Source of the DNA: Treponema sp.
GTDB lineage: Bacteria > Spirochaetota > Spirochaetia > Treponematales > Breznakiellaceae
Assembly: GCA_009784995.1 (NCBI GenBank)
Contig: WQXE01000055.1
Span: 1 to 12,036, forward strand
Length of the DNA: 12,036 bases
Reading direction: 5' to 3'
The number at the start of each line of letters is the position of its first letter. Position 1 is the stretch's first letter. The position numbers and the translations under genes are program-made. Shown here piece by piece: positions 1 through 6,451 of the stretch. The notes below the pieces were generated by a model. The model did no database searches, was not told where the DNA came from, and saw only the letters and a list, made by a program, of their open reading frames with translations.

Positions 1-1431
1 AATCGCCTGAGTCATAACATCACGGCTTGAAACGATAGAACCTGCCGCAGAATCGCCTTCTGTAATAAAGATAGTGGATTCCTCTCCTTCCTTGCCGTCT
101 TCAAGATGGTATTTGCAATCTTTTAATTTTGGAATTTTAAGGGCGATTTTTTTCGCCGCGTCGCGCGCTTCTTTTTTAACGGCGTTTAATTCTGTGCGCA
201 AGGATTCGTTCGCGATTATTTTGTGTTCCAGTTTTTTACTTGCTTCCGGGTTTCTGTGCAGCCAGTCTACAACCGCGTCACGCACTTCCTGCACAACCCA
301 AGTTCTTATATCCGAGTTTCCAAGTTTATTTTTTGTCTGGCTTTCAAAAATCGGATTCTTTAATTTGATCGCTATCGCGGCTGTTGTACCTTCGCGCACA
401 TCTTCGGATCGGTAATCTTTTTTATAAAAAGTTTGTATACCTTTTAAAAATCCTTCTTTAAAAGCCGAAAGATGCGTTCCGCCGTCTGATGTATACTGCC
501 CATTAACAAACGAAAAATATTCTTCGCCGTAATTATTTGTATGGGTAAACGCGAGTTCAAGCTGACCGTTAGGTGAATGTTTTCCCTTGTAATAACCAAG
601 ACTGTAAAGACCATCGTCCCCTGTTTCTTCTGTTAATAAATCGAAAAGCCCGCGGCTTGATACAAATTTTTTATTGTTAAATGATAATGTTAACCCCGCG
701 TTAAGATACGCGTAATTTTGTACCCTCTTTTCTATAAACTCCGCGTTAAATAAATAATCTTTAAAAATTTCCGGGTCAGGAATAAACTCTACCATTGTCC
801 CGTCTTTAATTTTTTCTTTTAACTTGCCTTTTCTGTCGCTTTTTAATTTTCCTCTTTCAAATACAGCTTCCGCGAACTCGCCGTTTCTTATCGCGACAAC
901 CCTAAAATGAATTGAAAGAGCGTTAACAGCTTTTGTACCAACACCATTAAGACCTACAGAAAATTGAAATACATCATCGTTATATTTAGCGCCTGTATTA
1001 ATAACAGAAACACATTCAACTAACTTGCCAAGCGGGATACCGCGTCCAAAGTCGCGCACCTTTACCATCGCTTTTCCGGGTTTTTCGATATCTTTTATAA
1101 CAGTTTCGATTAATTTACCATTCCCCATAATAAATTCGTCGATGCCGTTGTCAATTACTTCTTTTAACAAAACATAAATGCCATCGTCCGGATTGGAACC
1201 ATCACCAAGACGGCCTATGTACATTCCTGTTCTTAATCTTATATGTTCAAGTGAAGATAGTGTTTTTATTTTTGATTCATCGTATATGGGCGCGCCTTTA
1301 GCGGCAGATGTTTTTACTTCGGGAGTTTTCTGCGGCGCTGCTTTTGCCGCGGATTTTTTTACTGTTGTTTTTGTTTTTGCTGAAGCAACTTTAGCTGCCG
1401 GTTTCTTTGTTGTTTTCTTTTTAGCTGGCAT
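1..1431 (-). CDS. parE: DNA topoisomerase IV / gyrase-type subunit B (3' end outside window)
   Basis: The first 477 residues of a type IIA topoisomerase ATPase subunit, which binds and hydrolyses ATP to drive DNA strand passage; the gene continues past base 1. Visible motifs are the GHKL ATPase N-box (KEVIDNGIDEF, about residues 90-100), the DFGRGIP box (about 127-133), the GLNGVGTKAVNAL ATP-lid segment (about 160-172) and the start of the TOPRIM domain with TEGDSA at 457-462, just before the window edge. The ATG at 1431 is preceded by AGGAAG, which overlaps the stop codon of the upstream coiled-coil gene 8 bp away, so the two are probably co-translated. An unusual Lys/Ala-rich tail of about 48 residues precedes the conserved core. 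The wording of the motifs fits ParE better than the main GyrB, but the distinguishing C-terminal part is not visible, so the symbol is tentative. Confidence 0.93.
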   Translation of the reverse strand, partial: MPAKKKTTKKPAAKVASAKTKTTVKKSAAKAAPQKTPEVKTSAAKGAPIYDESKIKTLSSLEHIRLRTGMYIGRLGDGSNPDDGIYVLLKEVIDNGIDEFIMGNGKLIETVIKDIEKPGKAMVKVRDFGRGIPLGKLVECVSVINTGAKYNDDVFQFSVGLNGVGTKAVNALSIHFRVVAIRNGEFAEAVFERGKLKSDRKGKLKEKIKDGTMVEFIPDPEIFKDYLFNAEFIEKRVQNYAYLNAGLTLSFNNKKFVSSRGLFDLLTEETGDDGLYSLGYYKGKHSPNGQLELAFTHTNNYGEEYFSFVNGQYTSDGGTHLSAFKEGFLKGIQTFYKKDYRSEDVREGTTAAIAIKLKNPIFESQTKNKLGNSDIRTWVVQEVRDAVVDWLHRNPEASKKLEHKIIANESLRTELNAVKKEARDAAKKIALKIPKLKDCKYHLEDGKEGEESTIFITEGDSAAGSIVSSRDVMTQAI

Positions 1432-1439
1432 TTATCTTC

Positions 1440-2564
1440 CTAAAGTTGTTTTTGTAATTCCTGGATATATTTTTCGCTGTCGCGAACACTTTCTTCCAAA
1501 TCACTTATCGAATCTTCAAGATCAACTATTTTGCTTTTTTTGTCGAGTATCGATTTTTTATATTTTTCGATCTTTGCTTTTTCATCATCAATTGCCAAAG
1601 AAGCTTTTAATTTTGAAATAGCTTTTTCATTATCAATAATCGATTGATTAAGCCTTACCGCTCTGCCGATAATTTCGCTGTCTTCGGCGGTAACTATTGT
1701 ATCGATAAAATATTTTCGTTCAGGAGTTATATCTTCGTCTATGCCGGCGGTTTGTGCGCCGAATTTTCTGTATAAATTATCCAGTGATTCATTTACTTCA
1801 GTTATATGATTTCTTACTGATTGAATTTGTTTTTGAGGATTACCGTCAATTCCAAACGAAGCCATAATAATTCGTTTTTCGTCTTTTAAAGCGGAAAGTT
1901 CATCCGTCGCTGTACGGGAAATTCCACGTAAACTATCAATTTCCGCGCGTATCATCGCTACATCATCGTCGTCACGAATAGGTTCCCGGCTGCTGTAGCG
2001 CTCTCCTATGGTATTATATAACTGCCCCTGACTTTCTTGCGCTTTAGTAAGAAATGATTTTAATACAAGTCCTTGCGCGCTTTTTCCAATCCATGTAAAA
2101 ACATTTCCGCCTTCTTTATTTTCAAGTTCGCCGATGCGCGTTTCCAGTGATTCAAGCTTCGCGGTAAGGGAATCTGCCTGTTCTTTAAAAAGAGAAGTAA
2201 AATCGCTATACTCGGCGTTTTCAAGCAGAGCTTTGCCCAATCTGCGGTAAATCCCCGCCATTTCCTTAGCGCGTTCTTTTTCTTCATGTTCCCTTATATT
2301 AATCGCGTCTTCCAATTCTTTAAAACGGCGGTTTTTTTCCTCGATTTTACCAATCGCGGCATTAGATTCGGATATATCTTCAAGATAAGCGGTATATTGT
2401 CCAATATCTTCAAATTCGTTTTGTATTTCTCTTGTACTGGAAGTATCATTACATGTGCGTATATACAGATTTTCACCAAAATTCTCTAAAAGGGTATCCA
2501 GAGAAGATCGGCTATCCTGACTATTTTTTATTAAGTCATCAATTCTCTTTTTTCGATCATCCAT
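1440..2564 (-). CDS. Predicted coiled-coil protein of unknown function, upstream of parE
   Basis: A 374-residue, charged, Glu/Lys/Asp/Ser-rich protein that I do not recognise as a named family. Long stretches look like heptad coiled coil, especially residues 1-150 and the C-terminal 90 residues, which end in a run of Leu/Ile-spaced acidic and basic residues. The middle has a less charged segment (GGNVFTWIGKSAQGLVLKS) that may be a small globular part or a membrane-touching segment. I see no signal peptide, so it is probably cytoplasmic. The chosen ATG at 2564 begins MDDRKKRIDD. An in-frame ATG at 2630 would add 22 hydrophobic residues, but it has no ribosome binding site and its upstream extension overlaps the pckG promoter region. 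The gene ends 8 bp before parE on the same strand, so it forms an operon with it; a structural or chromosome-related role is only a guess from that. Confidence 0.85.
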   Translation of the reverse strand: MDDRKKRIDDLIKNSQDSRSSLDTLLENFGENLYIRTCNDTSSTREIQNEFEDIGQYTAYLEDISESNAAIGKIEEKNRRFKELEDAINIREHEEKERAKEMAGIYRRLGKALLENAEYSDFTSLFKEQADSLTAKLESLETRIGELENKEGGNVFTWIGKSAQGLVLKSFLTKAQESQGQLYNTIGERYSSREPIRDDDDVAMIRAEIDSLRGISRTATDELSALKDEKRIIMASFGIDGNPQKQIQSVRNHITEVNESLDNLYRKFGAQTAGIDEDITPERKYFIDTIVTAEDSEIIGRAVRLNQSIIDNEKAISKLKASLAIDDEKAKIEKYKKSILDKKSKIVDLEDSISDLEESVRDSEKYIQELQKQL

Positions 2565-2619
2565 ATACTCTAATATAAGCTTTTTTAACAAAATAGGGAA
2601 GATGGGTATGTAAAATCCC

Positions 2620-2649
2620 TTGATCAACATATGAAATTTGTTGTATAAA
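2620..2649 (+). promoter_or_regulatory. Candidate sigma-70 promoter of pckG
   Basis: TTGATC at 2620-2625 and TATAAA at 2644-2649 are separated by 18 bp, a reasonable housekeeping promoter. Transcription would begin near 2656, giving a leader of about 26 nt before pckG. The -35 element lies in the palindrome TTGATCAA. Confidence 0.5.
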
Positions 2650-2670
2650 TATGGAAATAAGATGAAAAAC

Positions 2671-2675
2671 AGGAG
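2671..2675 (+). promoter_or_regulatory. Ribosome binding site of pckG
   Basis: AGGAG lies 6 bases before the ATG at 2682 and fixes that start codon. Confidence 0.75.
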
Positions 2676-2681
2676 TAAAAG

Positions 2682-4523
2682 ATGAATTTAAGTGAATTAA
2701 AACACGCGGAATTGAAAAAATGGGTTGAAGAAACAGCGGCGCTTATGAGCCCCGATTCAATTGAAATCTGTGACGGCAGCAAAGCTGAATATGACAGAAT
2801 GTTAAAAATTATGGTAGACGCGGGACTTGGCGTAGCGTTAAACTCTGATAAAAGACCTAACAGTTTCTGGTTCAGATCTGATCCTTCAGACGTAGCGAGA
2901 GCCGAAAGCCGAACATTTATCGCGAGTAAAAATAAAGATGACGCTGGTCCAACCAATAACTGGACAGACCCTGTTGAATTAAAAAAGACAATGGAAGACC
3001 TTTACAAAGGCTGTATGAAAGGGCGCACAATGTACGTTATCCCCTTTTCTATGGGTCCAATTGGCTCTGATATCGCAAAAATCGGCGTTGAAATTTCCGA
3101 CAGCCCTTATGTAGTTTTTAATATGCACATAATGACAAGAGTTGGTTCCAAGGTTCTGGACGTCCTTGGAACTGACGGTTTCTTCGTACGCTGCCGCCAT
3201 TCAATCGCGAAACCGCTCGCGGCGGGCGAAAAAGACACAGGCTGGCCATGTGAACCTGATGTAAATAAAAAATATATCAGCCACTTCCCCGAAACATACG
3301 AAATTTGGTCATACGGTTCAGGTTACGGCGGAAACGCCCTTCTTGGCAAAAAGTGTCTCGCGCTTCGTATCGCGTCAGTATTAGGAAGAGATCAGGGCTG
3401 GCTTGCGGAACACATGCTTATTTTAAAACTTACAAACCCGGAAGGCAAAGTAAAATACATTGGCGGAGCGTTACCTTCAGCATGTGGAAAGACAAACCTT
3501 GCCATGTTAGTCCCAACCATCCCCGGCTGGAAAGTCGAATGTATTGGTGATGATATCGCGTGGATGAAGTTTGGACCGGACGGACAGCTTTACGCCATCA
3601 ACCCGGAATGCGGATTCTTCGGCGTATTACCGGGAACTTCCGATCATTCAAACAAAAACGCGATGGATTCGATCAAGAAAAACACAATCTTTACAAACTG
3701 CGGTCTTACAGACGACGGCGATGTTTGGTGGGAACAGATTGGTTATCCCGCGCCGGGCAAAACAATCACTACATGGAAAGGCGAAGTTATTCCTTCCCCA
3801 ACAACCGATAAACCTGTAGCGGGCGCGGAAGTCGCTCACGTTAACGCGCGTTTTACAGTTCCAGCTTCACAGTGCCCCGCAATCGCTTCTGAATGGGACG
3901 ATCCAAAAGGCGTGCCTATAAGCGCGTTCCTTTTCGGCGGAAGAAGAGCGGCAACTATTCCTCTCGCGAACCAGGCGAAAAACTGGGTACACGGTGTATT
4001 CATGGGTTCAATCACAGGCTCGGAAATCACCGCCGCGGCGCTTGACCTTCAGGCTGGTTCAATACGGCGCGACCCGTTCGCGATGGTACCTTTCTGCGGT
4101 TACCACATGGGTGATTATTTCGCGCATTGGCTTAAACTTGGCAAACAGGCACAAGACGCGGGTAACGGCGACAAACTGCCAAAGATTTTCTTTGTTAACT
4201 GGTTCCGCAAAGACGCGGACGGCAAGTTTATGTGGCCCGGCTACAGCGAAAACAGCCGCGTTCTTGCATGGCTTTTCGATCGCTGCGACGGCAAAGATAA
4301 CTTTGTTGAAACACCTATCGGCAACCTTCCCAAACCAGGCAGCATAACACAACCGGCGGATGTAAGTGATGCGACAATGGCAGAACTTATCAAGCTCGAC
4401 GTTGACGGCTGGAAAAAAGAAATTGCAGACGTAAGAGAAAATCATTATTCCAAGTTTGGCGACAGAATGCCAAAAGAACTTGTTGATCTTCTTAACGTTC
4501 TTGAAAATGATTTGAATAAGTAA
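2682..4523 (+). CDS. pckG: Phosphoenolpyruvate carboxykinase (GTP)
   Basis: A full-length 613-residue GTP-dependent PEP carboxykinase, which interconverts oxaloacetate + GTP and PEP + GDP + CO2 in the cytoplasm and links glycolysis to C4-dicarboxylate metabolism. All key residues of the family are present. By alignment from memory to the rat cytosolic enzyme they are R73 (R87), Y215 (Y235), metal ligands K224, H244 and D291 (K244, H264, D311), the kinase-1 P-loop PSACGKTN with the reactive C268 (C288), and kinase-2 GDDIAWM at 289-295. The guanine pocket NWFRKDADGKFMWPGYSENS at 506-525 carries F508, F516, Y521 and N524, so one usual Phe is Tyr. In anaerobic bacteria with fermentative metabolism the enzyme often runs in the PEP-carboxylating direction, but the sequence does not show which. 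The gene is monocistronic, with its own promoter and terminator. Its 3' end is partly duplicated about 1.39 kb downstream. Confidence 0.97.
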   Translation: MNLSELKHAELKKWVEETAALMSPDSIEICDGSKAEYDRMLKIMVDAGLGVALNSDKRPNSFWFRSDPSDVARAESRTFIASKNKDDAGPTNNWTDPVELKKTMEDLYKGCMKGRTMYVIPFSMGPIGSDIAKIGVEISDSPYVVFNMHIMTRVGSKVLDVLGTDGFFVRCRHSIAKPLAAGEKDTGWPCEPDVNKKYISHFPETYEIWSYGSGYGGNALLGKKCLALRIASVLGRDQGWLAEHMLILKLTNPEGKVKYIGGALPSACGKTNLAMLVPTIPGWKVECIGDDIAWMKFGPDGQLYAINPECGFFGVLPGTSDHSNKNAMDSIKKNTIFTNCGLTDDGDVWWEQIGYPAPGKTITTWKGEVIPSPTTDKPVAGAEVAHVNARFTVPASQCPAIASEWDDPKGVPISAFLFGGRRAATIPLANQAKNWVHGVFMGSITGSEITAAALDLQAGSIRRDPFAMVPFCGYHMGDYFAHWLKLGKQAQDAGNGDKLPKIFFVNWFRKDADGKFMWPGYSENSRVLAWLFDRCDGKDNFVETPIGNLPKPGSITQPADVSDATMAELIKLDVDGWKKEIADVRENHYSKFGDRMPKELVDLLNVLENDLNK

Positions 4524-4528
4524 ACCTA

Positions 4529-4557
4529 AAGGGGTAAGAGCGTTGCTCTGTCCCCTT
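4529..4557 (+). other. Upstream hairpin in the pckG 3' UTR
   Basis: AAGGGG (4529-4534) pairs with CCCCTT (4552-4557), and inside it AGAGC (4537-4541) pairs with GCTCT (4545-4549) around a GTT loop. It lies between the stop codon and the terminator and has no T run, so it is more likely an RNA-stabilising element than a terminator. In the second pckG copy the outer stem is kept while the inner stem is lost. Confidence 0.55.
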
Positions 4558-4564
4558 GCAAAGA

Positions 4565-4596
4565 AGCCTCAGGTGAAAGCCTGGGGCTTTTTTTTT
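4565..4596 (+). terminator. Intrinsic terminator of pckG
   Basis: A 10-bp stem (AAGCCTCAGG at 4565-4574 with CCTGGGGCTT at 4581-4590, one G-T pair) with the loop TGAAAG is followed by a T run to 4596. It sits 3 bases from the stop codon of the convergent 4599-4934 gene and may also slow transcription from that side. A second copy lies at 5808-5839. Confidence 0.9.
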
Positions 4597-4598
4597 GG

Positions 4599-4934
4599 TT
4601 AGAATGTTTCTTTTGTTAACGATGCATCATTAATATTAATAATACCTAGCTCAAAAAGCTTTTGCATTTGCAAACAATCAACCCTGATATATGCTCTTTG
4701 CTTTTCTCGAAAAAAACAAATTTCAAGTAATATCCAGCGTACTGTTTTGGTATTTACATATATTGATACAAACCCTTTACATTTTTTATTATTTCTGCGT
4801 TCGCATATTTTTATATTATCACATGGATACCTGTTCCAACTTGGAATTGGGACAGGATTTTCTATTGTTGATTTTACATCGTATTTACCTATAATTAAAT
4901 CACGAACAGATTCCATTGAAAAATAGCTAATCAT
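4599..4934 (-). CDS. Hypothetical protein, second gene of a coupled two-gene operon
   Basis: A 111-residue protein that I do not recognise. It is basic, with several Cys residues (C38, C44, C53, C72, C86) and a beta-rich-looking centre (GFVSIYVNTKTVRWILLEICF) that includes a Trp-containing strand. There is no signal peptide or clear membrane segment. Its ATG overlaps the stop codon of the upstream HicB-like gene by 4 bases (ATGA at 4931-4934), so translation is probably coupled. It has no ribosome binding site of its own. The arrangement, size and company of a YefM/YoeB pair suggest a toxin or toxin partner, but no HicA, RelE, PIN or other known toxin signature is visible. It ends right against the pckG terminator. 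Confidence 0.65.
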   Translation of the reverse strand: MISYFSMESVRDLIIGKYDVKSTIENPVPIPSWNRYPCDNIKICERRNNKKCKGFVSIYVNTKTVRWILLEICFFREKQRAYIRVDCLQMQKLFELGIININDASLTKETF

Positions 4935-5404
4935 GCAATACCGGCAGCCAATGTTAAATTAAGACGGATAGGTTCTATCTGGAAAATTCTATGCCAAGCA
5001 TTGATAACATCATCTTTTCTTGATTTTGCCTTACGGTCATTAGCTATTTTATCAAGAAGATATTTATGTTTTGCTTGTAGATATTTTTCAAATAACTGCG
5101 ATTTTATATTTCCATGACTAAAAGCATTATTAATAATATCTTCTACAACAGAATTAATATTACCATTATAGTTATAAACCATTTGTGTGATATATAAACG
5201 AAGCACTTTTTTTAAATTATTACAAGCGTCTTTTAAGTTATCTCCTACAGCATCAATTTCTATATCAATACAAATAGCCTGATATTCGTTTTCTTTTTTA
5301 AATATAATCAAATTCATATCCGGTAGCGCGGGGATTGAGTGGTTTTTTGGAACAAAAACTATCTTGCCAAAATCGGCTACGATTGCGTTATTAAAATCAA
5401 TCAT
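4931..5404 (-). CDS. HicB-like protein, candidate antitoxin
   Basis: A 157-residue protein. Residues 41-72 (YQAICIDIEIDAVGDNLKDA and the helix after it) resemble the HicB-type fold: a strand with an acidic end, a G-[DN]-[TN]-x-[EK]-[ED]-A turn and a following Leu-rich helix. The N-terminal 40 residues and a long basic helical C-terminal half are not typical of HicB, and I see no ribbon-helix-helix or HTH DNA-binding end. The start at 5404 is chosen over an in-frame ATG at 5452 because AGAGG lies 9 bases before it and because the earlier ATG would fall inside the promoter. It overlaps the next gene by 4 bases. The operon lies between two direct copies of the pckG 3' end. The antitoxin role is inferred from fold resemblance and arrangement only. 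Confidence 0.65.
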   Translation of the reverse strand: MIDFNNAIVADFGKIVFVPKNHSIPALPDMNLIIFKKENEYQAICIDIEIDAVGDNLKDACNNLKKVLRLYITQMVYNYNGNINSVVEDIINNAFSHGNIKSQLFEKYLQAKHKYLLDKIANDRKAKSRKDDVINAWHRIFQIEPIRLNLTLAAGIA

Positions 5405-5422
5405 ACTTTTATACCTCTTTTC

Positions 5423-5452
5423 ATTATAAATGACTAGGTAAAATATTGTCAA
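5423..5452 (-). promoter_or_regulatory. Consensus promoter of the HicB-like operon
   Basis: On the minus strand a perfect TTGACA (5452-5447) and a perfect TATAAT (5428-5423) are 18 bp apart. The predicted start is near 5416, which would leave almost no leader and would touch the AGAGG ribosome binding site at 5418-5414, so the true start may be a few bases upstream. The promoter lies in the last codons of the degraded CsgG-like fragment. Confidence 0.6.
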
Positions 5453-5590
5453 TAATTAGATGCTGGACATGAACATTCTCTGATGATGTATCAAAAGTTC
5501 TTAAACGCATCCTGCGAAGGTTTCCTTCACCGTCTACCCTGCCTGTAATTACCACACTTGCAATTTGACCAATTTGTGGTAGTAATATCA
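5424..5590 (-). pseudogene. C-terminal remnant of a CsgG/LpoB-like gene
   Basis: The reading frame ending at the TAA at 5424-5426 encodes IGQIASVVITGRVDGEG followed by NLRRMRLRTFDT. This parallels the end of the intact CsgG/LpoB-like protein at 10386-11303 (IGKLLGANIVITGSISGSGS, then TRRLRVKALDV). No preceding domain or signal peptide is present: going upstream, the sequence meets the duplicated pckG fragment at 5600. It is therefore the tail of a paralogue cut off by the rearrangement. An open frame of 104 codons does run through both pieces, but its first half is simply antisense to the pckG fragment. Confidence 0.6.
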
Positions 5591-5599
5591 TTAATTTCG

Positions 5600-5768
5600 C
5601 GCGGACGGCAGGTTTATGTGGCCCGGCTACAGCGAAAACTGCCGCGTTCTTGCATGGCTTTTCGATCGCTGCGACGGCAAAGATAACTTTGTTGAAACAC
5701 CTATCGGCAACCTGCCAAAACCAGGCAGCATAACACAAAACGTTCTGGAAAATGATTTGAATAAGTAA
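5600..5768 (+). pseudogene. 3' fragment of pckG with an in-frame internal deletion
   Basis: Bases 5600-5738 match pckG 4214-4352 with only a few differences, and 5739-5768 match 4494-4523. The intervening 141 bp (4353-4493, 47 codons) are missing. The fragment reads in the pckG frame from ADGRFMWPGYSENCRVLAWL to the same C-terminus NVLENDLNK and the same stop codon. It lacks the first five-sixths of the gene and any start signal, so it cannot make enzyme. Differences from the intact copy include Lys to Arg and Ser to Cys changes. It abuts the CsgG-like remnant upstream and the duplicated terminator downstream. Confidence 0.9.
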
Positions 5769-5775
5769 ACCTTAC

Positions 5776-5802
5776 AAGGGGATAGCAACACCCTGTCCCC
5801 TT
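5776..5802 (+). other. Diverged copy of the pckG 3' UTR hairpin
   Basis: AAGGGGA (5776-5782) pairs perfectly with TCCCCTT (5796-5802). The outer stem of the original at 4529-4557 is kept, but the inner stem-loop is replaced by an unpaired loop of about 13 bases. Confidence 0.5.
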
Positions 5803-5807
5803 CATAG

Positions 5808-5839
5808 AAGCCTCAGGTGAAAGCCTGGGGCTTTTTTTT
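5808..5839 (+). terminator. Duplicated pckG terminator
   Basis: The same 10-bp stem, TGAAAG loop and T run as at 4565-4596. It now stands 53 bases before yefM, so it would shield the toxin-antitoxin genes from upstream transcription. Confidence 0.85.
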
Positions 5840-5892
5840 GTTATTAAATAAACTCCTTGTTTTATATATCCATTTATGTTAAATTTAATATC

Positions 5893-6159
5893 ATGGAAAC
5901 AACTTATAAATTAAATGCAAAGGAACTTTCCTCCAACTTTGTAGCTTCTGTTCAAAGTATTTATCTCAACCGTGACATAGAAATAATTGTCCGCGAATCC
6001 GAAGATTCTTGGGATGAAACTGAATACCTCGCCAAATCCCCCGCCAATCGGGAACATCTAAATAAAGCTATAGAAAATATTAAACATGGTAAAAACCTTG
6101 TTTCTTTTGAAAACCTTGAACAGGTTATACAATATACCGAAAAAAGAGCCGCAGGTTGA
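5893..6159 (+). CDS. yefM: YefM-family antitoxin
   Basis: An 88-residue antitoxin expected to bind and neutralise the YoeB toxin encoded directly after it and to repress its own operon. The N-terminal half has the Phd/YefM-like pattern NAKELSSNFVASVQ plus a strand IEIIVRE, although it is less canonical than E. coli YefM. The C-terminal half (ETEYLAKSPANREHLNKAIE) closely matches the YefM toxin-binding segment. The ATG at 5893 gives the family's usual length. An in-frame ATG at 5857 would add 12 residues with no better ribosome binding site, and neither start has a clear one. The stop codon overlaps the yoeB start by 4 bases. The promoter must lie in 5840-5892, which is AT-rich, but no convincing box pair was found. 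Confidence 0.85.
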   Translation: METTYKLNAKELSSNFVASVQSIYLNRDIEIIVRESEDSWDETEYLAKSPANREHLNKAIENIKHGKNLVSFENLEQVIQYTEKRAAG

Positions 6160-6407
6160 TAGGTTTTGAAGAAACTGCTTTCGCTGATTATTTGCAATGG
6201 GCAGAAGAAGATAAAAAGATTTTCAAAAAAATTAATGCTCTCATAACGGAAATAAAGAGAACCCCTTTTAAAGGAACTGGCAAACCAGAACCTCTCAAAG
6301 GAAACTGGTCGGGATATTGGTCTCGTCGTATTACTCTGGAACATCGCTTGGTTTATAAAGTTCTTTCCAATCAAATAATAATTGCGTCATGTAAGTATCA
6401 TTATTAA
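6156..6407 (+). CDS. yoeB: YoeB-family mRNA interferase toxin
   Basis: An 83-residue RelE-superfamily toxin that cleaves mRNA in the ribosomal A site. It is alignable end to end with E. coli YoeB: DYLQWAEEDKKIFKKINALI, RTPFKGTGKPEPLKGN, WSRRITLEHRLVY and the C-terminal CKYHY. The catalytic residues known from E. coli (E46, R65, H83, Y84) correspond to E45, R64, H82 and Y83, so the toxin looks intact. The start is TTG at 6156 (TTGA overlap with the yefM stop), since no ATG fits and family length is preserved; translation would be coupled to the antitoxin. It converges with the envelope operon across a 44-bp AT-rich gap. Confidence 0.93.
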   Translation: MIGFEETAFADYLQWAEEDKKIFKKINALITEIKRTPFKGTGKPEPLKGNWSGYWSRRITLEHRLVYKVLSNQIIIASCKYHY

Positions 6408-6429
6408 AATTAATATTTTAATTTAATAA
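6401..6429. terminator. AT-rich hairpin between convergent genes
   Basis: TTATTAAAATTAA (6401-6413) pairs with TTAATTTAATAA (6418-6429), with one bulged base. It overlaps the end of yoeB and faces the end of the 6452-7207 gene. The stem is all A/T and therefore weak; a bidirectional terminator role is possible. Confidence 0.35.
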
Positions 6430-6451
6430 GGCAAAGGAATCTATTATTTCC

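Larger units (their letters stand above)
4214..5839 (+). repeat. Direct repeat pair: pckG 3' end plus terminator (4214-4596 and 5600-5839)
   Basis: The two copies lie in the same orientation, 1386 bp apart at their left ends. The coding part and the terminator hairpin are nearly identical, while the stretch between stop codon and terminator has diverged and the right copy lacks 141 bp. They enclose the HicB-like operon and the CsgG-like remnant. Recombination between them would delete that cargo. Confidence 0.85.

Noticed and set aside
1178..1621. 147-codon plus-strand open frame
   Set aside because: It runs antisense across the parE start and the end of the coiled-coil gene. Its composition mirrors the Lys/Ala tail and it has no start signal.
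4059..4445. 128-codon open frame on the minus strand inside pckG
   Set aside because: It is antisense to a strongly conserved enzyme region. The similar frame at 5424-5738 shares it only because the pckG end is duplicated.
4599..4934. HicA toxin
   Set aside because: Longer than HicA, and the conserved Gly-x-His region of its dsRBD-like fold could not be found.
4597..5599. Insertion sequence as the origin of the island
   Set aside because: No transposase, terminal inverted repeats or short target-site duplication could be seen. The flanking repeats are long pieces of pckG.
5424..5738. 104-codon open frame spanning the duplication junction
   Set aside because: A chimera: its first half is antisense to the pckG fragment and its second half is the CsgG-like remnant. 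It has no ribosome binding site, so it is described as a pseudogene fragment instead.
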